This document shows positions 12,044 through 25,562 of a stretch of DNA of 64,000 nt, one piece after another (within the stretch, counting starts at the first letter, position 1; the number at the start of each line of letters is the position of its first letter). The notes beneath the pieces are model-generated. The model searched no databases. It was not told where the DNA came from and saw only the letters and a program-made list of their open reading frames with translations. This DNA comes from Acorus gramineus (lineage: Eukaryota > Streptophyta > Magnoliopsida > Acorales > Acoraceae). Where the stretch lies: assembly GCA_030737835.1 (NCBI GenBank), contig CM060854.1, positions 15,763,213 to 15,827,212 of the forward strand, read 5' to 3'. The translations under genes were made by a program, and so were the position numbers.

Positions 12044-15000
12044 TGTCACGCCCTAGGGTGGCCGTCCCCGGGACGCGACAAGTGTATATATGATATCAGT
12101 ATAAACAGGAGTTCAATAACATACTCACACAACAGCTAAAATGACATCACAGACAAAAGCAGAGCTGACATGATATATACACAAATAGCGGAAGCTAAAA
12201 GACTGAATCTGTAATCCAAAAACATATTACAGACTCGATACATAATCAACTGTCCTGTGAGAGCCAATATATACAAAGACATCCAAATAATACACAAACG
12301 CGTGCCCAAGAACGGAATACAATACATACAATCAAAGGGGGATGCTGATAGCCTCTGATACTCGCGGGACGTGGCGCTACTCCGCTACTGGTGAAATCCC
12401 TCGGGGAGCTCCTCCTCCAGATCCGACTCAGATGACCTTGGAGAAAAATATTATGCGAGGGGTGAGCCACACGCTCAGTGAACAGCACAACCCATGCATC
12501 ACAGATATATTAACCACCAGATATTAATAACCCCAATTTTATTATTCAAGCCACAAAATGGCAGGAACTACACAAATCCAGTGGGTCGCTATCGCCAACC
12601 CACAACGCCCTCACTCTCACCCCTCAATAGGTTACATAGGATATTGGGACTTACAATCTAGTGGGTCGCTACATCGCCGACCCACTGCACCCTCACCCTC
12701 ACCCCTCAATATGGTGACATAGGATATTGGGACTGACTAGGCTGATGGTCACCCTTGGTCCACTGATAGTCTCTCCCCACTCCGTAGGCCGTTTGGCCAC
12801 CCCCACATTCAGCACAGTCCGTCCCAAATCAGGAGGTGCCTACTGATGGGAGCCCCTGCACGGGACAGCCTTTCCAACGCCGGGGTAGTCTCTACACGGA
12901 TCCAACGAATGGAACAGAACAGCCTATCCATACACATATGATCCACTCGGATCCGCAGACAACACATCACAACAACTCTAATGCCATGAATTCTTCAGAA
13001 TTCCTCCAGAGCGCATAACCAAGATGCGGGGAACATATAATAATAATTATTAACAAGAGGTATAATAATAATTATTAACAAGAGTTATAATATTATTGGG
13101 ACAAGAAACCTTGGGAGGGCAGCATGAGGTCCCGATACAGGAAATCCTGACAACCAAACAAGGAACACGGAGTACCCTAGCCCGGGTCTCAATGTTGACC
13201 TCGCAAAGGCCCTCCCTATAATATTATCTAAGACATGCTAGCAATCAATTATGTAAATTAAACTAGTAGGACGCATGCATAGGCCGAGGCTTCCTAGCAT
13301 GAGAACAGGGTGACAGGATGCATGGCACTTACACATATCCTAAGGGTGCAAGTCCCTAACATACAAAGTCTAGGGTAGCATGCATACTACATTTTTATCA
13401 TGCTTGCATAGATCACACATTACAACAAGTTAATATAAATCCATGGTGCCCCAGGGGAGGACGGTACACGCCCAAGTGCGTATAGCGCCTCCCTACTGGG
13501 TTGGATTGTCCCACTCACCGATAGTCGGGTCGTCGCGCGACCGTCCGTCAAGATCTGCAAAATAGGGTAATCAATTCGGTGAGTAAAATACCAAATAAAT
13601 CCAAAAATACATTAAAATACACAATACTCGGATAAGCGTACATACGGTCTGTACGCACGCGAGCCCGAGCACTCCGACTCACTCCCGAACCCCCGGGCAG
13701 CCGTACGCGCGGCCACCCGACCCAGGCGCATAGCCGCGCCCAGCCCGCGCGCCTAGTCGCACGGCCGAGCCCAGCCTGCACGCCCGGACACCCCGCCGAG
13801 CCCCCCACCGGTGCACCGCGCGCTCACTGCGCCCCAGCGCAGCCACCCGCGCGCCCAACGCCCCATCGCAGCATCCCGCGCGCACCCCGCGCGCACCACC
13901 CACGCGCACAGCCCCGGGTGCACCCGCGCGCACTGCGCCCCAGCGCAGCGCCCCGCACGCGCACCCGCGTGCACTGCGCCCCAGCGCAGCGCCCGCACAC
14001 CTGCCCGCTCGCACCGACTGCTCACCCTGCGCGCACTACGCCCCCTGCGCAGCACCCGCACACCACCCGCTCGTCCACGCGCCCCTGCGCAGCGCTCCGC
14101 GCGCACGCCGCGCACTGCGCCCAGCGCGCCCGACCACACGCGCCCAGCGAGCCCGTCAGCACGCGCCCAGCGCGCCTGCCCGCACCTCGCCCGCCTGCGC
14201 CTGACCGCCTGCACCTGCCTGCCTGCGCGCGCCGTTGCCCTCATGCGCCCGTACCGAGCTCCACCCGCGCGCACGCCCACGCTGCCCTGCCAGCATGCCC
14301 GACAGCGCCTGCCTTGCGCCTGCCTGCGCTGCCCTTCCTGCCTGCCAGCCAACCCAGGCCAGCCCACCACCACTCCGACGGCCACCAACGGCCTCCAACG
14401 GCCTCCAACCGCCACCCACGGCCACCCACAGCCACCCCCACTCAAAAACACCCTCCTAACAAGCATCTAAGCAAGAAAAGGAAGGAAAGAAGGCTTACCC
14501 AAGGAAGGAAGGGAAGGAAGGGAAGTTCGGTTGCTCTCCGCGCACCGAAACACTTCTTCAAGGACCACTACCACCTCGATCTCTCTCAGCCCTCAAACTA
14601 GCTGAAAACAGGGGAGAAAAGAGGGCGTTAGAGGGGTCGAACTCGTGGGAACTCGAATCCGAGACCACCGGTGGATAGATCGGGATGAGATCTAACCTTT
14701 CTCTTCTTTGTGCTTTTGATTTTAACCCCTCTAGCTAGGTCAAAACCAAGAAAAAGAGAGAGGGGGAGAGAGAAAAACAAATGGAGAAGATGATGAATAG
14801 TGGGGGAGATAAGATATTTAGCTCACTTATAGGTTAATCCCCACTTAGATTAGGGTTAAGAGAGGATTAGTGAGGCTTAAGTGAGATTTGACTTCGGTCA
14901 ACCAACCACACAAAAAAACAAAAGGGGTTGACCAAGTCATGGGCCCACTTTGACCAGTCAACTCTCCCTATGACCTCTCGCTCGGTCAAAACCCGGATAC

Positions 15001-15239
15001 GCTTCGGAACTGCAAAATTCTGAAACGTTACCAGAATTTGATGAAACTTTCGCGAGTGGCTTGGAATGGCACCAGAACACATAATATACAGTTAGATTTT
15101 CAATTGGAGTCCTCAAACTCAGGATGATAGGTAACAGTCCAAAATTTTAGCGGTTCCGATCGAAAAATGAAAAAAAACCGAAAAATTGCCAGAATGTCCC
15201 AACGGTTACCAGAAGGTTAAAAGTGACACATATATAACA
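12044..15239 (-). mobile_element. Gypsy-family solo LTR D, 3196 bp
   Basis: A complete minus-orientation LTR (TGTCACGCCCTAGGG to ATATATAACA) lies inside LTR C. It has a perfect target duplication ATATT (12039-12043 and 15240-15244). LTR C sequence matches family order on both sides of it. The GC-rich block is at about 13660-14350. This is the deepest level of the left nest: MITE, copia, B, C, D. Confidence 0.92.
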
Positions 15240-15932
15240 ATATTAACTTGTGTAATATGTAATCCATGCAAGCATGATTATTATGTAGTATGCATGCTAC
15301 CCTAAACTTTGTATGTTAGGGACTTGCACCCTTAGGATATGTGTAAGAGCCATGCATCCTGTCACCCTGTTCTCATGCTAGGAAGCCTCGACCTATGCAT
15401 GTGTCCTACTAGTTTAATTTATTAAATTAAATGCTAGCATATGATTATTAGCATGCCTTAGATAATATTATAGGGAGGGGCCTTACGAGGTCAACATTGA
15501 GACCCGGGCTAGGGTGCTCCGTGTTCCTTGTTTGGTTGTCGAGATGTCCTATATCGGGACCTCATGCTGCCCTCCCAAGGTTTCTTTTCCCAATAATATT
15601 ATAACCTTGTTATTATCATATATGTTCCCCGCATCTTGGTTATCCGCCCTGGAGGAATTCTGAAGAATTCATGACATTAGAGTTGTTGAGATGTATTTGT
15701 CGGCGGATCCGAATGGATCATATGCGTATGGATAGGCTGTTCTGTTCCCTTCGTTGGATCTGTGTAGAGACTTCCCCAGCGTTAGAAAGACCGTCCCGTG
15801 AGAGGGCTCCCATCAGTAGGCACCTCTTGATTTGGGACGGACTGTGCTGAATGTGGGAGTGGCCAAGCGGCAACGGAGTGGATGAGAGACTATCGGTGGA
15901 CCAAGGGTGACCAACAGCCTAGTCAGTCCCAA

Positions 15933-16185
15933 TATCTTATGTCACCATATTGAGGGGTGAGGGTGTGGTGGGTCGGCGATGTAGCGACCCGCTGGATTTG
16001 TGTAGTAGCCAGTCCCAATATCCTATGTCACCATATTGAGGGGTGAGGGTGAGGGTGTGGTGGGTCGACGATGTAGCGACCCGCTGGATTTGTGTAGTCA
16101 GTCCCAATATCCTATGTCACCATATTGAGGGGTGAGGGTGAGGGTGTAGTGGGTCGGCGATATAGCGACCCACTGGATTGTTTAG
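15933..16185 (+). repeat. LTR minisatellite, three units of about 85 bp (in LTR C)
   Basis: Three successive units contain CCCAATATCCTATGTCACC, a GAGGGT hexamer run, GTGGGTCGGCGATGTAGCGA and CCGCTGGATT. Related units occur twice in A, D, F and G, so copy number varies among family members. Confidence 0.8.
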
Positions 16186-18365
16186 TTCCTGCCACTTTGA
16201 GGCTTGAATAAAATTGTGGTTAAAAATTTCTGGTGGTTAATATAAATTGTGATGCATGGGTTGTGCTGTTCACTGAGCGTGTGGCTCACCCCTCGCATAT
16301 TTATTATTCTCCAGTGTTATCTGAGTCGGATCTAGAGGAGGAGCTCCCCGAGTGACTTCATCAGTAGCGGAGCAACGCCACGTCCCACGAGTTTTAGAGG
16401 CTATCAGCATCCCTTTTTGATTTGTATGTATTATATTCCGTGCTTGGGCACGCGTTTGTATTATATTTGGATGTCTTTGTATATATTGGCTCTCACAGGA
16501 CAGTTGATTGTGTATCAATTCTGTAATATGTCTCTGAGTTACAGATTCAGTCTTTTAGCTTCCGCTATTTGTGTATATATCATGTCAGCCCCTTTGTTGT
16601 CTGTGTTGAAATTGTTGATGTTGTTTAGGGTATATTACTGACTTCTTGTATTGACTGCTGATATCATATATACACTTGCCGCGTCCCGGGGACGGCAGCC
16701 CTGGGGCGTGACATATGGTGCCCCAGGGGAGGATGGTATACGCCCAAGTGCATATAGCGCCTCCCTAGTGGGTTGGATTGTCCCACTCACCAATACCCGG
16801 GTCGATGCGTGACCGTCCGTCAAGATCTGCAAGACAGGTATTTAACACGGTGAGTAAAATATACAAATACATACAAAAATACACTAAAAATACCCAACAC
16901 TCGGACAAGCGTACATACGGCCCCGTATGCACGCGAGCCGAGTGCCCCGACTCACCCGAACCCCCGGGCAGCCATACGCACGGCCACCCGCCCGGGCGCA
17001 GAGCCGTGCCCCAGCCCGCGCGTCCAGACGCACTGCCGAGCCCCCTGCCCGCACGCCCAGACACCTGTCGAGCCCCTGCCCGCACGCCCAGACCCGCCGC
17101 ACGCCGCGCGCACGCTCGCGCGTGCCGCACGCACCGCGCGTCCAGCCCCGGGTGCACCCGCGCGCACTGCGCCCCAGCGCAGCACCTCGCGCGCACACCC
17201 GTACGCACTGCGCCCCAGTGCAGTACCCCGCACGCACTCCCCGCTCGCCCTGCGCGCACTGCGCCCCCTGCGCAGCAACCTAACACCGCCCGCTCGCCCC
17301 GCGTACTGCGCCCCCTGCGCAGCACCCGCGCGCACTCCCGCCCGCGCACGCCCGTGCGCACGTGTGTGCCCTGCCAGCTCGTTCGACAGTGCGCCTGCCT
17401 GCCTGCCTGCGCCGCCTGCCTGCGCGCACGCACCAGTGAGCCCGCACTGCCCGAGCCGAACACAACCACCCCCATCAGCCACCAACAGCCCCCCCATCAA
17501 CCCCCAAACCACCAAGCTCCCCAAGCACACCCATAAACACCTCCTATACATGCATCTAAGCAAGAAAGGAAAGAAATAAAACTCACCCAAGAGAGGAAAG
17601 GAAGGGGAGGAGATCGGGTGCTCTTCGCGCACTGAAACACCACCTCCAAGGCCACCACGACCAAGACCTCTTCTCAGCCAAAGAGGGGCTGAAAACAGAG
17701 GTAAAAAGGGGCTATAAGAGGGGGTCACACTTGAGGGAACTCAAATCCGAGACCACACAAAGGTAGATCGGGTCCTCACCTATCTTTTCTCTTCTTAGGG
17801 TTTTTTATTTCAACCACCTTAGCTAGGTCAAAATGGGGATTTAAAGAGAAGGGAGAGAGAGATTTGAAGTGGAGAAGATGATGAATAGTGGGGGCACTAT
17901 ACCTAGGCGTGGGATTTTATTATGCTCACACACACACCACACACACTCACACCCACTTAACTTAGCCCTAATTAGGTTTAGGCTTGGTTTAGGCTAGGTT
18001 TAGGTGCACTTTGACTTGGGTCAACCCAACCACACTAGAAAACAAAGGAGTTGACCAAGTCATGGGCCCACATTGACCAAGTCAAGTCTCCCAAAGACTT
18101 TTCGCTTGGTCAAAACCGGATACGCTTCGGAACTGTGAAATTCTGAAACGTTACCGGAATTTGATGAAATTTTCGTGAGTGGCTTGAAATGGCACCAGGA
18201 CACATAATATGCAGTTAGATTTTCAATCGGAGTCCTCAAACTCAGGATGATAGCTAACAGTCCAAAATTTTAGCGGTTCCGATCGAAAAACGAAAAAGCT
18301 GAAAAACTGCCAGAATGCTCCAATGGTTACCAGAAGGTAAAAAGTGACACATATATAACAGCTTT

Positions 18366-20817
18366 AATCCATACAAGGATCGTCTTAGCTTGATTGAGTA
18401 CATGTTTTGTGGTTTTGCTTCAGACAATTTTAGTCCTTCAGGAACTTTCATATAAATGTCGGTATCTAATTTTTCATATAAATATGCAGTAACCACATCC
18501 ATTAGATGCATGTCAAGTCCTTCTGAGACTACAAGACTAATTAAATACCGAAATGTGATTGTGTCCATCACAGGAGAATATGTCTCTTCAAAATCTATCC
18601 CAGGTCTCTGCAGGAAACCCTGTGCCACAAGACGAGCTTTGTATCTAACAATCTCGCTTCTTTCATTTCGTTTTCTCGCAAACACCCATTTACATCCTAT
18701 TGGTTTAACACCTTCAGGGGTTAGGACTACTGGTCCAAATACTTGGTGTTTTGCAAGTGAATCCAATTCTGTTTGAATAGCAGCTTTCCATTGTGGCCAA
18801 CAATTTTTTCGTCTGCATTCAACCACTGAACGTGGTTCTAAATCATTATCTGAAATGATTTCTGTAGCTACTGCAAATGAGAATATATCATCAACAAGCA
18901 CTTGCTTTCGATCCCACAATATTTGTGAATTTGCATAATTTATGAAATTTCTTCATTTCCATGTACTTGTTCTTCATGCACGGGCGTCACTTCAGGGACG
19001 TCAGTCTCTTCGGGGACTTGTGTCACTTCAGGGGCTTCTTCCTCTGTAGGAGTTATTATTGTGGATCTTTTAAGTGTTTCATACTCTTCTAGAGAATTAT
19101 TCTTCATTGTTTTTCTCCTTCAGGGAGCTGAATCTTTTGAGCCTATAGGTCTTCCACGCTTCAGGCGTGTTTTTGTTGATTCATTAGCCGGCATATTAAT
19201 AGTTTTTCCTATTGGAACATTAATTCGAGCTGGAGTATTAGCAGCTGAAATATGTGATTTAATCACTTTTGCTGCATCATTGAATGCATCTGGCAATTGA
19301 TGCGCAATTCTTTGAAGATGGGTGATTCTTTGCACTTCAGTTTCACATTGATTAGTGCGAGGATCAAGATGAGACAAAGATGGAGTTTGCCATGTAAGTT
19401 CACGTCGTTCTTCTGGCGACGGATTTTCTCCCCCTAACGACGGGAATATTGTCTCATCAAAATGACAATCCGCAAATCGAGCGGTAAAAACATCCCCTGT
19501 CAATGGTTCAAGATATCTTATAATAGAAGGAGAATCAAAGCCTACATAAATTCCCAATCGACGTTGAGGGCCCATTTTAGTTCCTTGTGTACAGCACAAC
19601 CAAAAATTCAAAGATGTGAAATATTTGGTTGATGACCCAGTACGAGCTGTAAAGGGGAATATTGATGATAAGCAGTTGGCCAAAGGCAAACTAATGCTGC
19701 TGCATGCAATATAGCGTGACCCCAAGCTGAAATGGGTAATTTTGTCCTCAAAAGCATAGGACGTGCAATTAGCTGAAGATGCTTAATAAATGATTCACTA
19801 ATCCATTTTGGGTGTGCACATGAGCAACAGGGTGTTCAACATCGATGTCATGCGACATACAATAGTCGTTAAAAGTTTTCGATGTGAATTCACCAGCTCC
19901 ATCAAGGCGTATTGACTTTATAGGATAATCCAAAAAATGAGTCTGTAATCGGATTATCTGAGCAAGTAGTCTTGCAAATGCAGCATTCCGAGTGGATAAT
20001 AGACAAACATGCGACCATCTAGCAGATGCGTCTATCAATACCATGAAATACTTGAATGGTCCACATGGGGGGTGGATTGGGTCACATATATCCCCTTGGA
20101 TTCTTTGCAAAAATGTTGTGACTCAACATTGACTTTTGTAGGGGATAGTCTAACTATCAATTTTCTTTGTGAGCACGAACTGCATTGATAGTGATTAGGT
20201 AAAAGAATCTTTTGGTCTTTTAACGAATGCCCAAATGAATTATCAATTATTCGACATATCATTGTAGACCTTGGATGCCCGAGACGATCATGCCAAAGTG
20301 TAAAAATATTTGAATCATAGAACTTCTGGTTCGTTACAGCATATGATTCGATTGTTTTTATGGTTGTATAATACAACCCGGATGAGAGAGCATGAAGTTT
20401 CTCTAATATATGCTTTTGGCCTGAAACAATTGAAGTAATACATAAATACTCCATATTGTTTTCACTTATAGTCTCAATATGATATCCATTAATACGGATA
20501 TCCTTAAAACTTAGTAGATTTCTTCTGGATCTTGCTGAATATAATGCATCATTAATACAAAATTTTGTACCTCCTGGTAATATTATATTTGCTCTTCCAG
20601 AGCCTTCAATTAATTTTGTAGTACCAGAGATGGTATTAACATTTGCATTAATTAATGTCAACGTTGAAAAATATTTTTTATTTCGTAGGATCGTATGCGT
20701 TGTAGCGCTGTCTGCCAGACAGATGTCACCAACCATAGCCATTCTTGTAAAAAGAAAAATGAAATAAATAAGATAAATATAGAAAACATAAAATTGCATT
20801 TTATTGAAATAAAGCAA
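18366..20817 (-). pseudogene. Copia pol remnant: integrase region and reverse transcriptase N-terminal part
   Basis: Read on the minus strand, 20110-20817 shows a GAG-pre-integrase/HHCC-type zinc region (WHDRLGHP, then CSSCSQRKL). A core integrase part with YFMVLIDASARW and SIRLDGAGEFTS lies at 19769-20110. The 18366-18919 part has the reverse transcriptase start (GCKWVFARKRN, KARLVAQGF, TYSPV). Broken fossil; the rest of the reverse transcriptase lies beyond LTR B at 5573-6227. Confidence 0.85.
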
Positions 20818-20872
20818 AGTACATAAAAAAAGGAAGGAAAATTACATGAAATAAATGCTAAAAAGAGAAATA

Positions 20873-21706
20873 TTAGTTGATGTGGACATTTCCATCATCA
20901 ATCATATAACCGATGTTGCCATCAGAATTATTAAAGAAATCAGATACATTCAAATGAGTAATATCTGATGGGCCAACATGGTTTACAGGGTCAACAAAAT
21001 TTACTTCAACATTCTTTCCCTTGTCTGTGATTGATAAATGATAAAGGTCAACTAAATGTCTTGGCGTACGACAGGTACGTGACCAGTGTCCTTTACCACC
21101 GCATCGATAGCATGCAGTCTCATTCTTTTTTGAAGGTTTGTTCATCAAACCTTTTCCTTTGTTGTGCTGCCCTTCATTCCACTTCTGGTGGTTAAAGTTG
21201 CTATCTTTATGAACCTTGTAATTTCGATTGTCGTTTCGACCACGCCCTCGTCCTCGGCCATGTCCACGTCCACGTCCACGCCCACGGGTAGACATCGTGG
21301 ATGCATTTGCTTCAGGCATTAATGCATTTGCTTCAGGCAGTGATGCAGAACCAGTTGGACGGGATGCATGATTTTTCAATAAAAGTTCGTTGTTTTGCTC
21401 GGCAACAAGGAGGCATGAAATTAATGCCGAGTATTTTTCAAATCTTCGCTCTCGATACTGCTGCTGCATGAGTACATTCGAGACATAAAAGTAGAATATG
21501 TTTTTTCTAACATATTCTCTTCTATCACCTTTTCACCACACAACTTAAGTTGTGAACTAATTTTAAAAATGGCAGAATTATAATCAGCAACAGATTTGAA
21601 ATCTTGCAATTGCAGGTGCATCCAATCATACCGAGCTTTGGGGAGAATGACAGTCTTTTGGTAATCATATCTATCTTTCTAGCTCTCCCAAAGGGTAAGA
21701 GGATCT
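20873..21706 (-). pseudogene. Copia gag remnant with CCHC zinc knuckle
   Basis: The minus-strand reading has a basic Arg/Gly-rich stretch and the zinc knuckle CYRCGGKGHWSRTC. Upstream is a copia gag (UBN2-like) region with SVADYNSAIFKISSQL. It is interrupted by element E, whose target duplication TTCAC is at 21707-21711. Confidence 0.83.
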
Positions 21707-22321
21707 TTCACTGTCACGCCCCAGGGCGGCCATCCCCGGGACGCGACAAGTGTATATATGATACCAGCAGTCTATACAGAGGTCAATAATGTCACGCCCC
21801 AGGGCGGCCGTCCCCGGGACACGGCAAGTGTATATATAATATCAGAATCTACACAGGAGTTCAATAATATACCATAAACAAGCAACTAGAATGACACACA
21901 GACAACAAGGAGGCTGACATGATATATACACCAAATGCGGAAGCGAAAGACTGAATCTGTAAATAAAACATACTACAGGCTCGATACACAATCATCTGTC
22001 CTGTGAGAGCCAATATACACAATATACTACTGAATATATACAAACAGTGCTCAAGCACGGAAATAAATACATACAGCCAAAAAGGGATGCTGATAGCCTC
22101 TAACACTCACGGGACGTAGCGCTGCTCCGCTACTGAAGGAATCCCTCGTAAGGCTCCTCCTGCTAATCCGGCTCAGTGGCAATTGGAGAAAACAATTATG
22201 CGAGGGGTGAGCCACACGCTCAGTGAACAGCACAACCCATGCATCACAGCTATATTAACCACAATTAATTAACAACCAGCCTCAAAGTGGCATAACTAAC
22301 ATCATAAATCCAGTGGTTCGT

Positions 22322-22505
22322 ACATCGCCGAACCACCACACCCTCACCCTCACCCTCACCCCTCAATGGGTGACATAGGATATTGGGACATACTAATCCA
22401 ATAATCATCCTTAGACCACAATTCCACAACCGGTGGGTCACCCAATTGCTGACCCACCACACCCTCACCCTCACCCTTCTATGGGTGACATAGGATATTG
22501 GGATG
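22322..22505 (-). repeat. LTR minisatellite, two units (in LTR F)
   Basis: Two units contain CCACACCCTCACCCTCACC and TGGGTGACATAGGATATTGG, corresponding to the three-unit array in LTR C. Confidence 0.7.
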
Positions 22506-23365
22506 ACTAGGCTGTTGGTCACCCTTGGTCCACCGATAGTCTCTCCTCCACTCCGTAGGCCGCTTGGCCTTCACCCAGACTTCAGCACAGTTCGTCACAA
22601 ATATCGGGAGGCGCCTACTGATGGGAGCCCTCGGAAGGGACGGCCTTTCTAACGCTGGGGCAGTCTCTACACGGATCCAACGAAGGGAAACAGAACAGCC
22701 TATCCATACGCATATGATCCACTCGGATCCGCCGACCACACATCTCTACAACTCTAATGCCTTGAATTCTTCAGAATTCCAACAGGGCGCATAACCAGGA
22801 TGCGGGGAAACATGCATTATAATAATAAAGAGGTTGGAATATTAACGGGGAAAGGATCCTTGGGAGGGCACCATGAGGTCCCGATATAGGATATCCCGAC
22901 AACCAAACAAGGAACACGGAGTACCCTAGCCCGGGTCTCACCGCTGTCCTCGCGAGGCCCCTCCCCTATAATATTCACTATAACAGGCTAATAATCACAT
23001 GCTCGCATTCTATTTAAATAAATTAAACTAAATGGGAACATGCATCGGTCGGGGCTTTCCTAGCATGGAAACATGATAACAGGGTGCATGGTTCTTATAC
23101 GTGCTATATATGTGTCACTTTTAACCTGCTGGTAACCGTTGGAGCGTTCTGGCAGTTTTTCGTTTTTTTTTCGGTTTCGATCGGAATCGCTAATTTTTGG
23201 ACTGTTAGCTATCGTCCTGAGTTAGAGAACTCCGATTGGAAATCTAACTGCATATTTGGTGTCCTGGTGCCATTTTAGGCCACTCATGAAAATTTCGTCG
23301 AATTTCGGTAACGTTTCTGAAATTTCACAGTTTCAGGGCGTATCCGGGTATTTTAGGTGACTTGC

Positions 23366-23373
23366 TATATAAG
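23366..23373 (+). promoter_or_regulatory. Putative TATA box of LTR G
   Basis: TATATAAG lies roughly 260 bp into the LTR, followed by a CT-rich leader. Equivalent TATA-like sequences occur at the same place in LTR A and in the 3' LTR of G. Position and conservation suggest the LTR promoter; activity is not shown. Confidence 0.45.
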
Positions 23374-25232
23374 TGAGATCTAAGACTTGTTGTCACTATT
23401 CATCATCTTCTTCCCTTAGCTTTCTCTCTCCCCTTCTCCATTTTTCAAGCTTTTGAGCCCCTTAGAGCCCTCAAAGCTTAAAACCTAAAGCATAGAAAAG
23501 TGTAGATCGGGTCCCGATCTACACCCCGATGCTTTCAAATCCGGATTCCGGTGAGTTTTGCCCCTCCATGACCCCTCTCTTCTTCCCTGATTTGGGCCTT
23601 TTCGGAGGTGGGAGTAGATCCGGGCGTTGGAAGCCTTTTGGGAGAGGTTTCGGTGCGCGGAGAGCAACCGAACATCTCTTCCTCCCCTTGGTAAGCCTCT
23701 TTTCCTCTCTTTTCTTGTATAGATGTATGTTAGGAGGTTGGTTTTGGGGTTGGGTGGTGGTCGGCGGCTGTGGGTGGCTGTCGGAGGTGGTTGGGGGCGG
23801 TCGGAGGCCGTTAGATGGGTGGTGGAGGAGCTCGGGCATGGGGGTTGCAGTCCCGGGCAGCAGGCAGCACGAGCAGCGCTCAGGCAGGCGCAGCAGGCGA
23901 GCAGTGGCAGGGTGCGCGGGCGTGCGCTCGGGTTGGCGCTGGGCGTGCTGGGTGCTGGGCGTGCTGGGCGCGCTGGGTAGGACTAGCTCGGGTAGGCTGG
24001 GAGCAGGTGCACCAGTTTGTCGGGCGCGCGAGCGCGTGCGCGCGGGCGTGCGCGCGGGAGTGCGCTCGGGGGGTGCAGGGGAGGTGTGCGGAGCAGGATG
24101 GCTGCGGGCTGTGCGAGCAGGGCGGGCCGGCTGGGCAGGCCATGCACGGGCAGCTGGCAGGGGGCGCTCGGGCATCAGGCGGGCAGTGCCAGGCGTGCAG
24201 GCGAGCGGTGCTCGGGCCACTCGGCGATGCGCGCAGGCAGGCAGCGCGGGCAGGCTGGCAGGCGCGTTGGGCGCGTGCTGCCAGGCGCGCTGGGCACGTG
24301 TTGCGCGGGCGTGCGCGTGGACGCTGGGTGAGGGTCCCGGGTGCTGGGCGCTGAGCGTCGGGCGCTGGGTCGCGGATACCGGGCGCTGGGCGAGGGCGCT
24401 GGGCGCTGGGCGCTGGGCACTGCAGAGGAGCATGCGCGCGGGGCGCTGGGCAGAGGCAGGCGTGCGCGCGGGTAGAGGCTGGTGGTGCGCGCGGAGTGCG
24501 CGCGGAGCGGAGCTGGTGGTGCGAGCGGGGTGAGGCGCTGGGCGCGCGGGGCGTGCGGTGTGCTCGCGTGGTGCGCGCGGGGACGTGCGGGGTGCGCGCG
24601 GGCTGCTGCGGCGGGGCGCAGTGGACGCGCGGCGCACCGGGTGGCTCGGCTGCGGGTCCAGGCGTGCGGGCAGGGGCCCGGCGGTGCGCCTGGGCGCGCG
24701 GGCTGAGGCGCGGCGGCGCATCCGAGGGTCGGGTGGCCGTGCGGGTGGTTGCCGGGGGTGCGGGAGTGAGTCGGAGTGCTCGGGCTAACGTGCGTACGGG
24801 CCGTATGTACGTTTGCCCGAGTGTTGAGTTCTTTTGGTGTATTTTGAGTATTTTGATGTATTTGGGTATTTAACTCACCGCATAAATGTCTGTCTTGCAG
24901 ATCTTGACGGGCGGTCGCGCGACGACCCGATTTTCAGTGAGTGGGACAATCCAACCCAGTAGAGAGGCGTTATACGCGTTTGGGCGTATACCGACCTCTC
25001 CTGGGGCACCATGGATTTATATTAACCTGTTGTAATGTGTATTCCATGCGAGCATGATTTAAATGTAGAATGCATGCTACCCTAGACTTTGCATGTTAGG
25101 GACTTGCACCCTTAGGATATGTGTATGAGCCATGCATCATGTCCCCCTGTTCTCATGCTAGGAAGCCTTGGCCTATGCATGTGTCCTACTAGTTTATTTA
25201 TTAAATTAAATGCTAGTGTGTGTTAAATGCAT

Positions 25233-25562
25233 GCCTTAGATAATATTATAGGGAGGAGCCTTGCGAGGTCAACACTGAGACCCGGGTTAGGGTACTCCGT
25301 GTTCCTTGTTTGGTTGTCGGGGTGTCCTGTATCGGGAACTCACGCTACCCTCCCAAGGTTTCTTGTCCCAATAATATTATAAGTAATGTTATACCAAATT
25401 ATATGATTATTAGCATAATTAGTGAATATTATAGGGGAGGGGCCTCGCGAGGACAGCGGTGAGACCCGGGCTAGGGTACTCCGTGTTCCTTGTTTGGTTG
25501 TCGGGGTGTCCTATATCGGGAACTCACGCTGCCCTCCCAAGTTTCTTTCCCCCAATGATATT
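25233..25562 (+). repeat. Diverged tandem duplication within LTR G
   Basis: A block containing AGACCCGGG, GGGTACTCCGTGTTCCTTG and TTTGGTTGTCGGGGTGTCC occurs twice (about 25233-25383 and 25419-25562). The first copy resembles the block in LTRs C and D. The second, with CTCGCGAGGACAGCGGTGAG, matches LTR F. Confidence 0.75.

Larger units (their letters stand above)
10327..16713 (+). mobile_element. Gypsy-family solo LTR C (about 3.2 kb net), split by D
   Basis: It starts TGTTATATATGTGTCAC and ends GGGGCGTGACA. The target duplication TATGG is perfect (10322-10326 and 16714-16718) and lies in LTR B. D is inserted at 12044-15239. The GC-rich block is at about 11210-11820. The 3' part holds a three-copy minisatellite (15933-16185). 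Confidence 0.92.
6233..18360 (-). mobile_element. Gypsy-family solo LTR B (about 2.8 kb net), with A, C and D nested inside
   Basis: It begins TGTCACGCCCCAGGGCGGCC (minus-orientation LTR end) and ends GACACATATATAACA. The flanks are a perfect 5 bp duplication, GCTTT (6228-6232 and 18361-18365). Subtracting A and C with their target duplications leaves about 2805 bp, the size of a single LTR, so this is a solo LTR left by LTR-LTR recombination. Its pieces are 6233-6322, 9249-10326 and 16714-18360. The GC-rich CpG-dense block of this copy lies at about 16920-17460. Confidence 0.9.
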
